Shown here piece by piece: positions 18,679-28,232 of a stretch of DNA of 64,000 bases; within the stretch, counting starts at the first letter, position 1, and every line of letters begins with the position of its first letter. A model generated the notes under the pieces. That model was given only the letters and a program-made list of their open reading frames with translations, did not search any database and was not told the DNA's origin. Origin of the DNA: Nitrosomonas sp. (GTDB lineage: Bacteria > Pseudomonadota > Gammaproteobacteria > Burkholderiales > Nitrosomonadaceae); contig JADJES010000003.1 in assembly GCA_016708955.1 (NCBI GenBank), forward strand, positions 293,786 to 357,785, in the 5' to 3' direction. A program made the position numbers and the translations under genes.

Positions 18679-19191
18679 TCAATTTGTCTTTTTTAATGCC
18701 AATAACGCTGCGAAAGGGTGTGCTGATTTCTTGTTGGTCAGATTGTTTTTGATAAATTCTAATTCCTGTATGCTGCATTCACCCTCTGTATGGCAGGATG
18801 AAATCGGTAAACTGAGTATGATCTCGTCCTCAATTAAACTGACCACGTCCATATCAGGTGTTGCTAAAATCGCATCGACGGCTTCGTCTTCGTCGGCCTG
18901 ATCCAGTTCCGCTTCAGTCTTCGCCAGTACCAAGAATGTCTGCAAATCAATTGTATGTGGTAATTTTCCTAGACAACGCTGACAGCTAAGATGTATTTTA
19001 CCTTTAATTTCCAAACGCAGGCCGGGTTTTTCGTGCTTGTCAAACTGACCACTGATTTGGTAGATTAGCTCCCCTTCTTTGTCAAACAGAAAATCATGCA
19101 AACGCACAAGCGCATCCACCGGGATTTTACCATGATGTATGCCCGCATTCTGTACAAAATCTAAAGGGTCTATCACAAAGCTTACAGACAT
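18679..19191 (-). CDS. yceD: YceD family protein (DUF177), 23S rRNA accumulation
   Basis: The 170-residue protein shows the DUF177 signature: LSCQRCLGKLPHTI around residues 90-103 and the acidic tail region DEDEAVDA. YceD is needed for normal 23S rRNA levels in E. coli and is nearly always placed just before rpmF, as here (18 bases). No enzyme activity is known. The start is divergent to the maf gene across a 67-base region that should hold both promoters. Confidence 0.9.
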   Translation of the reverse strand: MSVSFVIDPLDFVQNAGIHHGKIPVDALVRLHDFLFDKEGELIYQISGQFDKHEKPGLRLEIKGKIHLSCQRCLGKLPHTIDLQTFLVLAKTEAELDQADEDEAVDAILATPDMDVVSLIEDEIILSLPISSCHTEGECSIQELEFIKNNLTNKKSAHPFAALLALKKTN

Positions 19192-19258
19192 AAGGCGCGC
19201 ATGTTATATTTTTTACTCTTATGTGTCAAAAAATCAGAAGAAAAATCAGAAGGAAATT

Positions 19259-19855
19259 TTGAAAACACAAAACACTACCCCGAAAATAATATTGGGATCA
19301 AGCTCGATTTATCGCAAAGAATTGCTTCAGCGTCTACAGATTCCATTTGAAACAACCAGCCCTCAAATTAATGAAACACCGTTGTCCAATGAGTCGCCCG
19401 AAGAAACCGCTGTACGATTGGCGGAAGCCAAAGCACGTGCAGTTGCGAAAATTTACCCGCAAGCCCTCATTATAGGTTCTGATCAAGTGGCGGCATTAGG
19501 AGGTTTTCGCCTCGGGAAGCCACTGAATCATGCTAACGCAACCGAACAGCTCAGACGAGTTCGTGGTAAGGAAGCTGTTTTTTATACTGCTTTATGTCTC
19601 CTGAATAGTTTTACTGATCGGCTGCAAATGCGTGTTATTCCTTATCATGTGAAATTTCGGCAATTCAGTGATCAGCAAATTGAAAATTATCTGCTTAAAG
19701 AACAACCTTACCATTGTGCGGGTAGTGCAAAATCTGAAGGGCTTGGCATTGCACTGATCGAGCAGATGACTGGAGATGATCCGAGCGGGTTGATTGGATT
19801 GCCGCTCATTGCTTTGGTCGACATGTTAGCTCAGGAAGGAATGGAGGTCATTTGA
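19259..19855 (+). CDS. Maf-family nucleotide pyrophosphatase (YceF type)
   Basis: Maf proteins hydrolyse non-canonical or modified nucleoside triphosphates; the YceF branch acts on 7-methyl-GTP. Motifs are ILGSSSIYRKELLQRL at the N-terminus, the catalytic IIGSDQVA and FRLGKPLNHANA. I choose the TTG at 19,259 as start because AGAAGGAA lies just upstream and family homology begins there. An in-frame ATG at 19,139 would overlap the divergent yceD gene and add unrelated residues. The product is 198 residues, as usual. Confidence 0.88.
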   Translation: MKTQNTTPKIILGSSSIYRKELLQRLQIPFETTSPQINETPLSNESPEETAVRLAEAKARAVAKIYPQALIIGSDQVAALGGFRLGKPLNHANATEQLRRVRGKEAVFYTALCLLNSFTDRLQMRVIPYHVKFRQFSDQQIENYLLKEQPYHCAGSAKSEGLGIALIEQMTGDDPSGLIGLPLIALVDMLAQEGMEVI

Positions 19856-19923
19856 AAATAGGGCTTATTGCAGAAGTTTTAGAATTGCAAATAAGTTAAT
19901 AATGTGAAATCATTATATTTTGA

Positions 19924-20331
19924 GTGAAACTTTCACTTATTGTAAATCAGACCCCTATGCGGAAATACTCTACTTATCCGATTATTCTTATGCTGATTGT
20001 CTGCATATTGACGAATGGACTGAGTTTGTCATTCAGAGGGGAAGTATTTGCACACGAGCTGGATCATGTCCGCCAATCGTTGTCAGCAGATCCTGCGATG
20101 CATCTGGAATTGCACCGTAATAATGTATCGTGGGGGGGTGTTGATCTCGATGCGGCAACCCACCTATGCCTGCATTCGGCGGGGCAATATCAACCTTTTT
20201 TCTTTAATTCCTTTCCACCGATACCTGATCAAAGAGTGACGGAAGTATTAACTGTATTTGTTTCCGCCATCATTCCTGAAACAATCCCAGATTTGCCCCT
20301 GCGGCCTCCTCGAAGCCCCTCTTTTAGCTAA
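19924..20331 (+). CDS. Small secreted histidine-rich protein upstream of RND efflux genes
   Basis: A 135-residue product with a hydrophobic segment (residues 19-38) and a mature part rich in His (HELDHVRQ, MHLELHRNN, ATHLCLHSAG) and proline. GTG at 19,924 and ATG at 19,957 are both possible starts; neither has a strong ribosome site. It lies about 120 bases before an RND operon in the same direction, so a periplasmic metal-sensing or metal-carrying role is suggested by context only. No family recognised. Confidence 0.5.
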   Translation: MKLSLIVNQTPMRKYSTYPIILMLIVCILTNGLSLSFRGEVFAHELDHVRQSLSADPAMHLELHRNNVSWGGVDLDAATHLCLHSAGQYQPFFFNSFPPIPDQRVTEVLTVFVSAIIPETIPDLPLRPPRSPSFS

Positions 20332-20450
20332 ATTTTAAAATTGTGTTGTATGTGGATCGTTTCTTTGATCCATAGCATCGTAAAAACGGGCAAATTCAAG
20401 CTAGGTCGAATAACCTGTTTTGATAGGCTTGAGCAATGCGGAGGTTTTGT

Positions 20451-21881
20451 ATGAAATTGAGTGACCTATTGATAGCATTACGCTATTGGGTGGCACCAGA
20501 ATTACGGGTTATGCTGCTGGGTTCTATTCTCTTGCTGAGTTTCTCAGTTCAGATAAAGAACGCCGGGGCTGATTCTCTTAACAAATTGTCTGGCGGGAAA
20601 AATGATTATCTGGCTGATTCGGTAAATAGCGATGATAAAAATGATCTCACTTTACGTCACGCAATTAGTCTTGCACTGCTTCAAAATCCGGAATTAGCAG
20701 CTTTTTCCAAGGAAATGCGTGCGTTGGAAGGGGTGACACTGCAAGCGGGTTTGTTGAGAAATCCGGAACTTTCAGTCAACGTTGAAAATATCGGGAATAT
20801 CCAAAAGCTGAGCGGTGATATTAATGCACCTGAATCAGTAGTACAAGAAGTAGTACAGCAGGTTACGACTATCCGGATTGGCCAATTGATAGAGCTGGGC
20901 GGCAAACGTGCGGCCCGGGTCAGTGCGGCGCTATTGGGTGAAGAACTGGCTGCTATGGATTATGAAACCCGGCGGGTGGAAATTATTGCCAGAGTGGCCA
21001 ATGTGTTTACGGAAGTGCTCGCTGCGCAAGAGCGGCTCAGGCTTGCTGAAGAAACCCGGCAAGTTGCACAAAACGTGGTTAATAGTGTGACCGAACGTGT
21101 GCGGGGCGGAAAAGTGGCACCTATTGAGGAGACTAGAGTCAAGGTGGGGCTATCGACTACGCGTATTGAATATGAACAAGCGCAACGGGATTTAACATCT
21201 GCACGGAAGCGGCTGGCGTTATTATGGGATAACTCTTCTCCGCAATTTAGCAAGGCGCTGGGGAATCTTGAAACGCTGATTGCTCCACCTAATTTGCAAA
21301 TGTTGGAAGAGCGTGTTTTGAGTAATCCGATGGCGCAGCGTGCGATGAAAAATATTGAACAACGTAAAGCGTTGCTGGAAGTAGAGCAAACGCGCCGCAT
21401 TCCCAATCTGACCGTAAATGCCGGGGTTGTGAATTATGCGTTAGTGGGCGGCAATACGGCTATAGCGAGTGTCATGGTGCCGTTGCCGCTGTTCGATCGT
21501 AACCAAGGAAATATCAAAGATGCTTATCAACGGGTGGACAAAGCCATGGATGAGCAAGCCGCGATGGAGTTACGGTTAAAAACTGAGCTCACGCAATCAT
21601 ATGAAGCGATGTCAGCAGCATGGAATGAAATTAACATATTGCGTGACGAAATATTGCCCGGCGCTAAAAGTGCTTTCCATGTGATGCGTAGGGGGTATGA
21701 ATTGGGCAAATTTGGTTTGCTGGAGCTGCTGGATGCGCAACGTGTTTTATTTCAGAATCAAGTGCTCTATGTACGTGCACTGGCAAACTATCAACGTTTG
21801 GTAAACGAAATCGAGCGCCTGATTGCAGGGCCTATCGATAGTGTCAAGCCGAATCATGAAATCAATATACGCCAACCGTAG
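20451..21881 (+). CDS. CzcC/CusC-type outer-membrane efflux factor
   Basis: A TolC-like protein forming the outer-membrane duct of a tripartite heavy-metal pump. The pattern is typical of the CzcC branch: ISLALLQNPELAAFSKEMRA, NPELSVNVENIG, GQLIELGGKR and, in the second repeat, RGYELGKFGLLELLDAQR. The ATG at 20,451 is preferred over 20,436 because GGAGG lies six bases before it. The product has 476 residues with an N-terminal signal. It is followed 26 bases later by the adaptor gene. Confidence 0.9.
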   Translation: MKLSDLLIALRYWVAPELRVMLLGSILLLSFSVQIKNAGADSLNKLSGGKNDYLADSVNSDDKNDLTLRHAISLALLQNPELAAFSKEMRALEGVTLQAGLLRNPELSVNVENIGNIQKLSGDINAPESVVQEVVQQVTTIRIGQLIELGGKRAARVSAALLGEELAAMDYETRRVEIIARVANVFTEVLAAQERLRLAEETRQVAQNVVNSVTERVRGGKVAPIEETRVKVGLSTTRIEYEQAQRDLTSARKRLALLWDNSSPQFSKALGNLETLIAPPNLQMLEERVLSNPMAQRAMKNIEQRKALLEVEQTRRIPNLTVNAGVVNYALVGGNTAIASVMVPLPLFDRNQGNIKDAYQRVDKAMDEQAAMELRLKTELTQSYEAMSAAWNEINILRDEILPGAKSAFHVMRRGYELGKFGLLELLDAQRVLFQNQVLYVRALANYQRLVNEIERLIAGPIDSVKPNHEINIRQP

Positions 21882-21907
21882 CGGCGGGAAAAGATTAAGG
21901 ATTAATT

Positions 21908-23407
21908 ATGAATAAAGCGCGATGGATGCCAGTCCTGATTGTGATTGTCGTAGGGATTGTTGTGGGTGGGTTGATTTTAACGCTGGATAAGCCTTCTGCG
22001 GTGACAGAGGAGGCGGTGCACATCAATGCCGATGAGAAATCAGGTGGCAATCAACCGGGTGTTGGGCCAAGAGGCGGTAAGTTATTCACCGATAGTGATC
22101 TTAGTGTGGAGCTGACTATTTTTGAGAAAGGCGTACCGCCACAGTTCCGGATTTATTTGTATGAAAAGGGTAAGTTGTTGCCGCCAACAGCAGCGCATCT
22201 CGCAATTACATTATCCCGGCTGGGAGCGCCCGCACAATTGTTCAAATTTACTCCCGAAGCGGATTATCTGCTGGGAGACCAAGAAGTGGAAGAGCCGCAT
22301 TCATTTGATATCGCGATTGCGGCGGAACGCAATGGCAAAGTAATGCGCTGGAGTTACAGCCAGATCGAGGGGCGGGTGGAAATTCCGGATGCCATGCTGA
22401 AAAGCATGGGCGTTGTACTTTTGACGGCAGGGCCAGCGATCATCAAGCCAAAACTCAAACTGCCGGGTGAAGTGACATTCAATGAACATACCATAGTGCG
22501 GGTAGTGCCGCGGGTTGCCGGCATGGTGACTGCCGTTCATGGGCATCATGGGCAGCAGGTGAGAAAAGGCGAGGTGCTGGCGGTTCTCGAAAGCCCGATG
22601 CTGGCGGATTTACGCAGTCAATATTACGTTGCCAAGAAGCGGCTGGGATTGACAAGAGCTACCTACGAGCGCGAGAAACAATTATGGGAAGAAAAGATTA
22701 GTGCTAAGCAGGAGTTTCTATTGGCGCAAGAGTTGTGGAATGAAGCGGAAATCGCACTGGAGTTGGCTGCTACGAAGCTGATTGCACTGGGTGTGCAACC
22801 TGAATCCAATCATTCAAGGACAGGTATCTCGCGTTATGAAATACGTTCCCCCATTTCCGGAATCATTATTGCCAAAGCCATTGCATTGGGGGAAGCAGTT
22901 AAAGAAGACCGGGAAATTTATACTGTCGCAGATATCTCCACCGTGTGGACGGCTATTACGGTTTATCCAAACGATCTGAATGTGGCTAGGGAGGGTCAGA
23001 AAGTAGCCGTGAAAGCGACTGCTTACGATGTGGAAAGCGAAGGAACTATCACCTATATTTCGACGTTAATCGGCGGGCAAACCCGTACCGCAACAGCGCG
23101 GGTCGAATTGGATAATCCAGCGGGCAAATGGCGCCCCGGTATGTTTGTGAATGCGGAATTGGTAGCGGAAGAAATCCAGGTTCCTGTGGCTGTTTCAGTG
23201 GCTGCCATTCAAACGCTACGGGACTGGTCTGTGGTATTTGGCCGATATGATCAGTATTTCGAGGTACGTCCTTTGGAACTGGGGCGTAATGATGGCGAAA
23301 TGGTTGAAGTGCTGAAGGGGTTGACTTCCGGAGAGCAATACGCGAGCGGTAACAGTTTCGCCATCAAGGCTGAACTGGGTAAAGCAGGCGCAAGTCACGA
23401 CCATTAA
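21908..23407 (+). CDS. CzcB/CusB-type membrane fusion protein
   Basis: This periplasmic adaptor bridges the inner-membrane RND pump and the outer-membrane factor. One N-terminal membrane segment (residues about 8-27) is followed by an extra small domain containing GPRGGKLFTDSD, seen in heavy-metal adaptors. The barrel-sandwich halves are PRVAGMVTAVHGHHGQQVRKGEVLA and IRSPISGIIIAKAI. Histidines cluster near residues 214-218 and at the C-terminus (ASHDH). Length 499 is typical of the CzcB class. Confidence 0.9.
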   Translation: MNKARWMPVLIVIVVGIVVGGLILTLDKPSAVTEEAVHINADEKSGGNQPGVGPRGGKLFTDSDLSVELTIFEKGVPPQFRIYLYEKGKLLPPTAAHLAITLSRLGAPAQLFKFTPEADYLLGDQEVEEPHSFDIAIAAERNGKVMRWSYSQIEGRVEIPDAMLKSMGVVLLTAGPAIIKPKLKLPGEVTFNEHTIVRVVPRVAGMVTAVHGHHGQQVRKGEVLAVLESPMLADLRSQYYVAKKRLGLTRATYEREKQLWEEKISAKQEFLLAQELWNEAEIALELAATKLIALGVQPESNHSRTGISRYEIRSPISGIIIAKAIALGEAVKEDREIYTVADISTVWTAITVYPNDLNVAREGQKVAVKATAYDVESEGTITYISTLIGGQTRTATARVELDNPAGKWRPGMFVNAELVAEEIQVPVAVSVAAIQTLRDWSVVFGRYDQYFEVRPLELGRNDGEMVEVLKGLTSGEQYASGNSFAIKAELGKAGASHDH

Positions 23408-23434
23408 ACCGATGATCTAATCGAGGCGACCATC

Positions 23435-26400
23435 ATGTTCGAACGCATTCTACATATATCCATTTATCAGCGCGCCATCGTGCTGATGGCCGTGATGATG
23501 ATGGCAATCATTGGCGCCTACAGCTACCAGAAATTGCCCATTGATGCGGTGCCTGATATTACTAATGTGCAGGTTCAAATCAATACCAACGCGCCGGGTT
23601 ATTCACCGGTCGAGGCGGAGCAGCGCATCACGTTTCCGATCGAAACCATCATGGCGGGTTTGCCCCATCTCGACTATACCCGCTCAATTTCACGGTATGG
23701 CCTGTCGCAGGTCACGGTGATTTTCAAAGACGGCACCGATGTTTATTTCGCGCGCCAGCAGGTCAGTCAACGCATCCAAGAGGCGAAAGGCCGGTTACCC
23801 ATCGGCATTGAGCCGATGATGGGGCCTATTTCCACGGGTTTGGGTGAAATTTTCATGTGGACTGTCGATGCCGAGCCGGGTGCAAAAAAACCGGACGGCT
23901 CGGAATACACAACAACCGATTTACGTGAAATCCAGGATTGGGTCATCCGGCCGCAGTTACGCATGGTCAAAGGCGTGACAGAAATCAACACGGTGGGCGG
24001 CTATGTTAAACAGTTTCATGTGGTGCCGTACCCGGAGAAAATGATTTCTTTCGGACTGGGATTGGCCGATCTGGTAACTGCCTTGGAACGTAACAATCTG
24101 AATGTGGGGGCCGGTTATATTGAAAAAAGCGGGGAGCAATATCTGGTTCGCGTACCGGGGCAAATCGCAAATCTGAATGAAATCGGCAACATTATCCTGG
24201 GTTCCAGGCAAGGAACGCCGATTCGCGTCAAGGATGTCGCGGATATTCTGATCGGCAAGGAATTACGTACCGGCGCTGCGACGCGGTGCATATGCTGATA
24301 GGGGAAAATAGCCGGCTTGTGGCGCAAGCGGCCGCCAAGAAATTAGAAGAAATTAATCGTAATTTACCGGAAGGTATCGTCACAACACCGGTGTATGACC
24401 GTACCACTTTGGTGGAAAAAACCATTCATACGGTGGCGAAAAATCTGTTGGAAGGCGCGGCGCTGGTGATTGTGGTCTTGCTGCTGTTTCTCGGTAACAT
24501 GCGCGCGGCACTGATTGCGGCTTTGTGATTCGTTGTCGATGCTGTTTACGTTCACCGGCATGGTGACCAATCATGTGAGCGCCAACCTGATGAGTCTGGG
24601 GCGATTGATTTTGGCATTATCGTGGATGGCGCCATTGTCATTGTCGAAAACAGTATCCGCCGGCTGGCGCATGAACAAATGCGACTGGGGGCGAGAATTG
24701 ACGCTTACCGAACGTCTCGAACTGGTGTTTGATGCTTCCAAGGAAGCGCGGCGGGTGCTGATTTACGGTGAGCTGATCATTATTATCGTCTATTTACCCA
24801 TTTTCGCATTGACCGGGGTCGAAGGAAAAATGTTCCATCCGATGGCGCTCACGGTGGTGACTGCATTGATTGGCGCGATGATTCTCTCCCTGACCTTTGT
24901 TCCGGCAGCGATTGCATTCTTCTTGTCCGGTAAAGTAAAAGAAACAGAGAGCAAGGTGATGGTGTGGGCCAGGAAAGCCTATGTGCCGGTATTGAAGGCA
25001 ACGATGAACAATCGCGAACTCACGGTCACCATTGCAATCGTGATTGTCATCCTGTCGAGTTTGCTGACGACACGTGTCGGCAGCGAGTTTGTCCCCAGCT
25101 TGAACGAAGGCGATATCGCGTTGCATGCCATCCGTATTCCGGGTACCAGTCTGACCACAGCGAATCGGAAATGCAGAATGAGCTGGAGGAAATAATCAAA
25201 ATTTCCTGAAGTCGAGCGGGTTTTTTCCAAAATCGGTACGGCAGAAATAGCCACCGACCCCATGCCGCCGAGTGTTGCGGATATTTTTATCAGCCTGAAA
25301 CCGCAATCCGAATGGAGCGGCGCGCATCACACCAAAGCAGAGCTCATTGCCGCGATGGAACAAGCCGTGCGGAAAGTTCCGGGGAATAACTATGAATTCA
25401 CTCAACCGATACAAATGCGCTTTAATGAACTGCTTTCCGGTGTGCGTGCCGATGTCGCCGTCAAAGTGTTTGGCGATGACATGGATACCTTGCTGGCTTT
25501 GGGGGAGGCCATAGAAAAGCAGCTTAAAACTGTTCCCGGCGCTGCGGATGTGCGAACGGAACAAATTACCGGTTTACCGGTTCTGTCCATCAAATGGACC
25601 GCGCAAAAATGGCGCGTTATGGCCTGGAATGGCCGTGATGTGCAAGATGTCGTCGCCATGTCGGTGGGCGGCAGAAGCACCGGGATGATTTTTGAAGGCG
25701 ACCGGCGCTTCGATCTGCAAATCCGTTTGCCGGAGCATTTGCGCGCCGATATTGAAGCGCTGAAACGGCTGCCCATCAGCGTTCCGATGCAAAGCGTGGC
25801 CGTGGCTGCCAATGCGCCACAAGCCGCACAAGCCGCCCAACCGGCTGTGCCGGTTTTTGTCACTTTGGGAGAAGTGGCCAATTTCGAGATCACTCAGGGC
25901 CCCAATCAAGTCAGCCGGGAAAATGGGAAACGCCGGATCGTGATTACCGCCAATGTGCGCGGCCGTGATCTGGGTTCGTTCGTCCACGACGCCGAACAAC
26001 TGATCGCCAAAAAAGTGCCGATCCCACTGGGATACTGGGCAACCTGGGGCGGCCAGTTTGAACAAATGATTTCCGCAGCGCACCGCCTGCAGATCGTCAT
26101 TCCATTGGCACTCGGATTGATTTTTATACTGTTGTACACGATGTTCGGCAACGTGCGCGATGGGTTGCTCATGTTTACCGGTGTTCCCTTTGCCTTGACC
26201 GGCGGCATATTTGCGTTATGGCTGCGTGACATTCCATTGTCCATCTCAGCCGGGGTTGGATTTATCGCGCTATCCGGCGTAGCGGTTCTGAATGGTCTGA
26301 TGATGCTGGCATTTATCCGTGGATTGAGAGAGAAAGAGGGGCTATCTCTGGATGATGCGATTCAAACCGGCGCGTTGACTCGACTGCGCCCCGTACTGAT

Positions 26401-26584
26401 GACGGCCTTAGTGGCGTCGATCGGTTTCCTGCCGATGGCGCTGGCTACCGGTACCGGCGCGGAAGTGCAACGGCCTCTGGCAACGGTGGTGATCGGCGGG
26501 ATTTTATCGTCGACTGCGTTGACGCTGCTGGTGCTGCCAGTGTTGTATCGGATTGTGCATGGGCGGGATGTGACGAATAGTTAG
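23435..26584 (+). pseudogene. CzcA/CusA-type heavy-metal RND pump, multiply frameshifted
   Basis: Protein pieces in changing frames together cover a full heavy-metal RND transporter of about 1,040 residues, from FERILHISIYQRAIVLMAV to VLPVLYRIVHGRD. Breaks lie near 24,283 (with loss of about nine codons), 24,520-24,530 (GGTG and CCG each one base short), 24,598 and 24,690 (runs of 4 versus 5 G) and 25,160-25,205. Outside these sites the sequence is well kept. The upstream adaptor and outer-membrane genes are intact. As written the pump cannot be made; either recent decay or poor consensus in this stretch. Confidence 0.8.
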
Positions 26585-26713
26585 AGTTTTGAGTTCTGTT
26601 TGAATTCGATGATTAGGTGTATGAGGTGCTAATGTGAGCTGTAAGGTTTGTTTTCAGCTTTCCTTAAGTTTCAATTAACATAAAACGTTACATTTATTAA
26701 GTTAGGCTTATGC

Positions 26714-27193
26714 ATGAAAGAGCTCACTCAAAATCTGAAAGTATCACTCCAAGAAATTGGAGAGCTTTCGGCACTGCTATATGTACATTTGACGATTCAG
26801 GCTGAAGAACTTACAGGCTGGAAGGTTTTTCGAAATTACGCAGATGAGGGCTGCGATTTGGTAATAATGGGGCCAGGGAAGCAAATTAACTTGGAAGTTA
26901 AAACACGGCAGACACTTCTTGTGTCACAGCACCCTAATCAGGCTCACTTCACTATTACCAGGAAGGAGAAGGAGTTATCGCATTTTGTGCTGGCATACTG
27001 GTTCAACAAATCTACGTTCTTCATTGTTCCGACTGAGGAGCTTTATGAAACAAAAAGTAATGGAACAGTGCTTTACAAATTTATTGCTCGTTACTCTGAG
27101 ATTAATTCAGATTTTACAGATGGATCACGGCAATATGCTCATGACTGGAAGAGGATTACTAATGCAATTCAGGCTATTGACCTGGGCAAGTGA
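26714..27193 (+). CDS. DUF4365-like putative PD-(D/E)xK nuclease
   Basis: A 159-residue protein. GCDLVIMGPGKQINLEVKTR (residues 49-68) has the D-(x)n-E-x-K spacing of PD-(D/E)xK nuclease folds, followed by FTITRKEKEL and FFIVPTEEL. This pattern resembles DUF4365 proteins, sometimes found as stand-alone nuclease-like genes. No methyltransferase or helicase is beside it. Function inferred only from the motif. Confidence 0.6.
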   Translation: MKELTQNLKVSLQEIGELSALLYVHLTIQAEELTGWKVFRNYADEGCDLVIMGPGKQINLEVKTRQTLLVSQHPNQAHFTITRKEKELSHFVLAYWFNKSTFFIVPTEELYETKSNGTVLYKFIARYSEINSDFTDGSRQYAHDWKRITNAIQAIDLGK

Positions 27194-27308
27194 AATTGAA
27201 TCTTTCATGCGGCATATATTACGCATTGATCTTGAAAGAATGCCGCAAAAGCGCGAAGTCTTCCAATTTGTATTCAGGTCGTGCAATGAACAAGATCATT
27301 TCCCTGAC

Positions 27309-27650
27309 CTACAAATCAAACACGATAGTTAAGGCACCTTTAATAGAATGAATATACTGGTTTTCCAGTTTTCCTTGTTTTTTGCCAATCCTAGAAACAT
27401 CAACAGCACGTAATTGCTTAAGGTTGATATGACGATTTCTGTCCAAACCGTTTTCCTGGCTTGGTTCAAGATTTACAGCAAAAGGCCAGGGTTTATGGTT
27501 CCGGTAGCAGCGGAGCAACAATCAGCGTTCTGGATTGAATATTCACAAGATCGCTTTGAACAATTACAAAGGGTCTCAGTTTTTGGTTTCTGCACCCTTT
27601 GCCGGTTCGAGATCGATCCAGTGAATATCCAGTTGTTTGAATTCAGTCAT
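27309..27650 (-). pseudogene. MazF/PemK-family toxin, frameshifted
   Basis: The frame starting at 27,650 reads MTEFKQLDIHWIDLEPAKGA, a MazF/PemK N-terminus, and stops after ETKN. The next frame continues KLRPFVIVQSDLVNIQSRTL and then stops, and a third frame carries NGLDRNRHINLKQLRAVDVSRI, the usual middle of the family. At least two frameshifts therefore break the gene. Its start overlaps the antitoxin stop by eight bases, the typical coupling of such modules. Confidence 0.7.
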
Positions 27651-27873
27651 TGGTCAGACCATCGGACAGGGTGCTTTCCCATGACTGTAATTCTTCCTGA
27701 TAGTCAGTATCTTCAGCCTCTTCCTGATTTGCTTTGATTAATGCCTGCTTGAGAGAATTATTACGCTCCTGCCTCAAAAGTTCATTGATGTAAGCGCTAC
27801 GGTTATCGCCCGCAACATGATTAAGAAATGCAAAAATTTCATCATCCAGCGTGATGGTGGTTCGATGTGTCAT
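27643..27873 (-). CDS. Ribbon-helix-helix antitoxin
   Basis: A 76-residue protein starting MTHRTTITLDDEIFAFLNHV, with the beta strand and two helices of an RHH DNA-binding domain (NRSAYINELLRQE), then an acidic tail (EEAEDTDYQEELQSWE) suited to binding a toxin. A GTG twelve bases upstream could also serve as start. It is intact, whereas the MazF-like toxin that overlaps its end is broken. Confidence 0.75.
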   Translation of the reverse strand: MTHRTTITLDDEIFAFLNHVAGDNRSAYINELLRQERNNSLKQALIKANQEEAEDTDYQEELQSWESTLSDGLTND

Positions 27874-27885
27874 AATTTGACTCAC

Positions 27886-28232
27886 ACTTACGAGAAAACA
27901 ATCTGATCATACGAAGAAGTATGATCGTTGTCCAGTACGGTAGGATGTGTTAGCGCAAGAGGGTGCATTAGTCCACACTACCTCATTTAGCCAGGATATT
28001 GCATGAATTGCACACGCCCTCACTTGTCTCTTGATTCCACAAGGAATTTATCTCAGTCAGGTGTATGAATAACTACACCGTTTCTTCGAATAATCCCTTG
28101 TGAAACCACTATCATGCGTGATCATCGTGCGAGTTCATGCAATATCCGGGCAAGGTTTCTCTGTAACTACCGGGCTTATTGTTTCTTATAAGGAAGAGGT
28201 AAAAAGGCGCTTGTTGATATTTAAATCTGATT
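27886..28232. other. Gap with repeats, no gene
   Basis: This 347-base stretch holds dispersed repeat C copy 2 and, at 27,938-27,970, a short motif (GGTAGGATGTGTTAGCGCAA) that recurs at 29,316-29,350. I see no convincing coding frame. Confidence 0.6.
27991..28151 (-). repeat. Dispersed repeat family C, copy 2 (full-length, 161 bp)
   Basis: The ends are inverted repeats of about 23 bp: CCAGGATATTGCATGAATTG at the left, and GCCCGGATATTGCATGAACT read inward from the right. The inside matches 9,192-9,307 in the opposite orientation. No coding capacity. The size and terminal repeats fit a MITE. Confidence 0.7.

Noticed and set aside
19139..19258. ATG at 19,139 as start of the maf gene
   Set aside because: It would overlap divergent yceD by 53 bases and add 40 unrelated residues; the TTG at 19,259 has a good ribosome site.
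27414..27737. Plus-strand 107-codon frame opposite the MazF-like pseudogene
   Set aside because: It is antisense to recognisable toxin and antitoxin sequence and has no family features.
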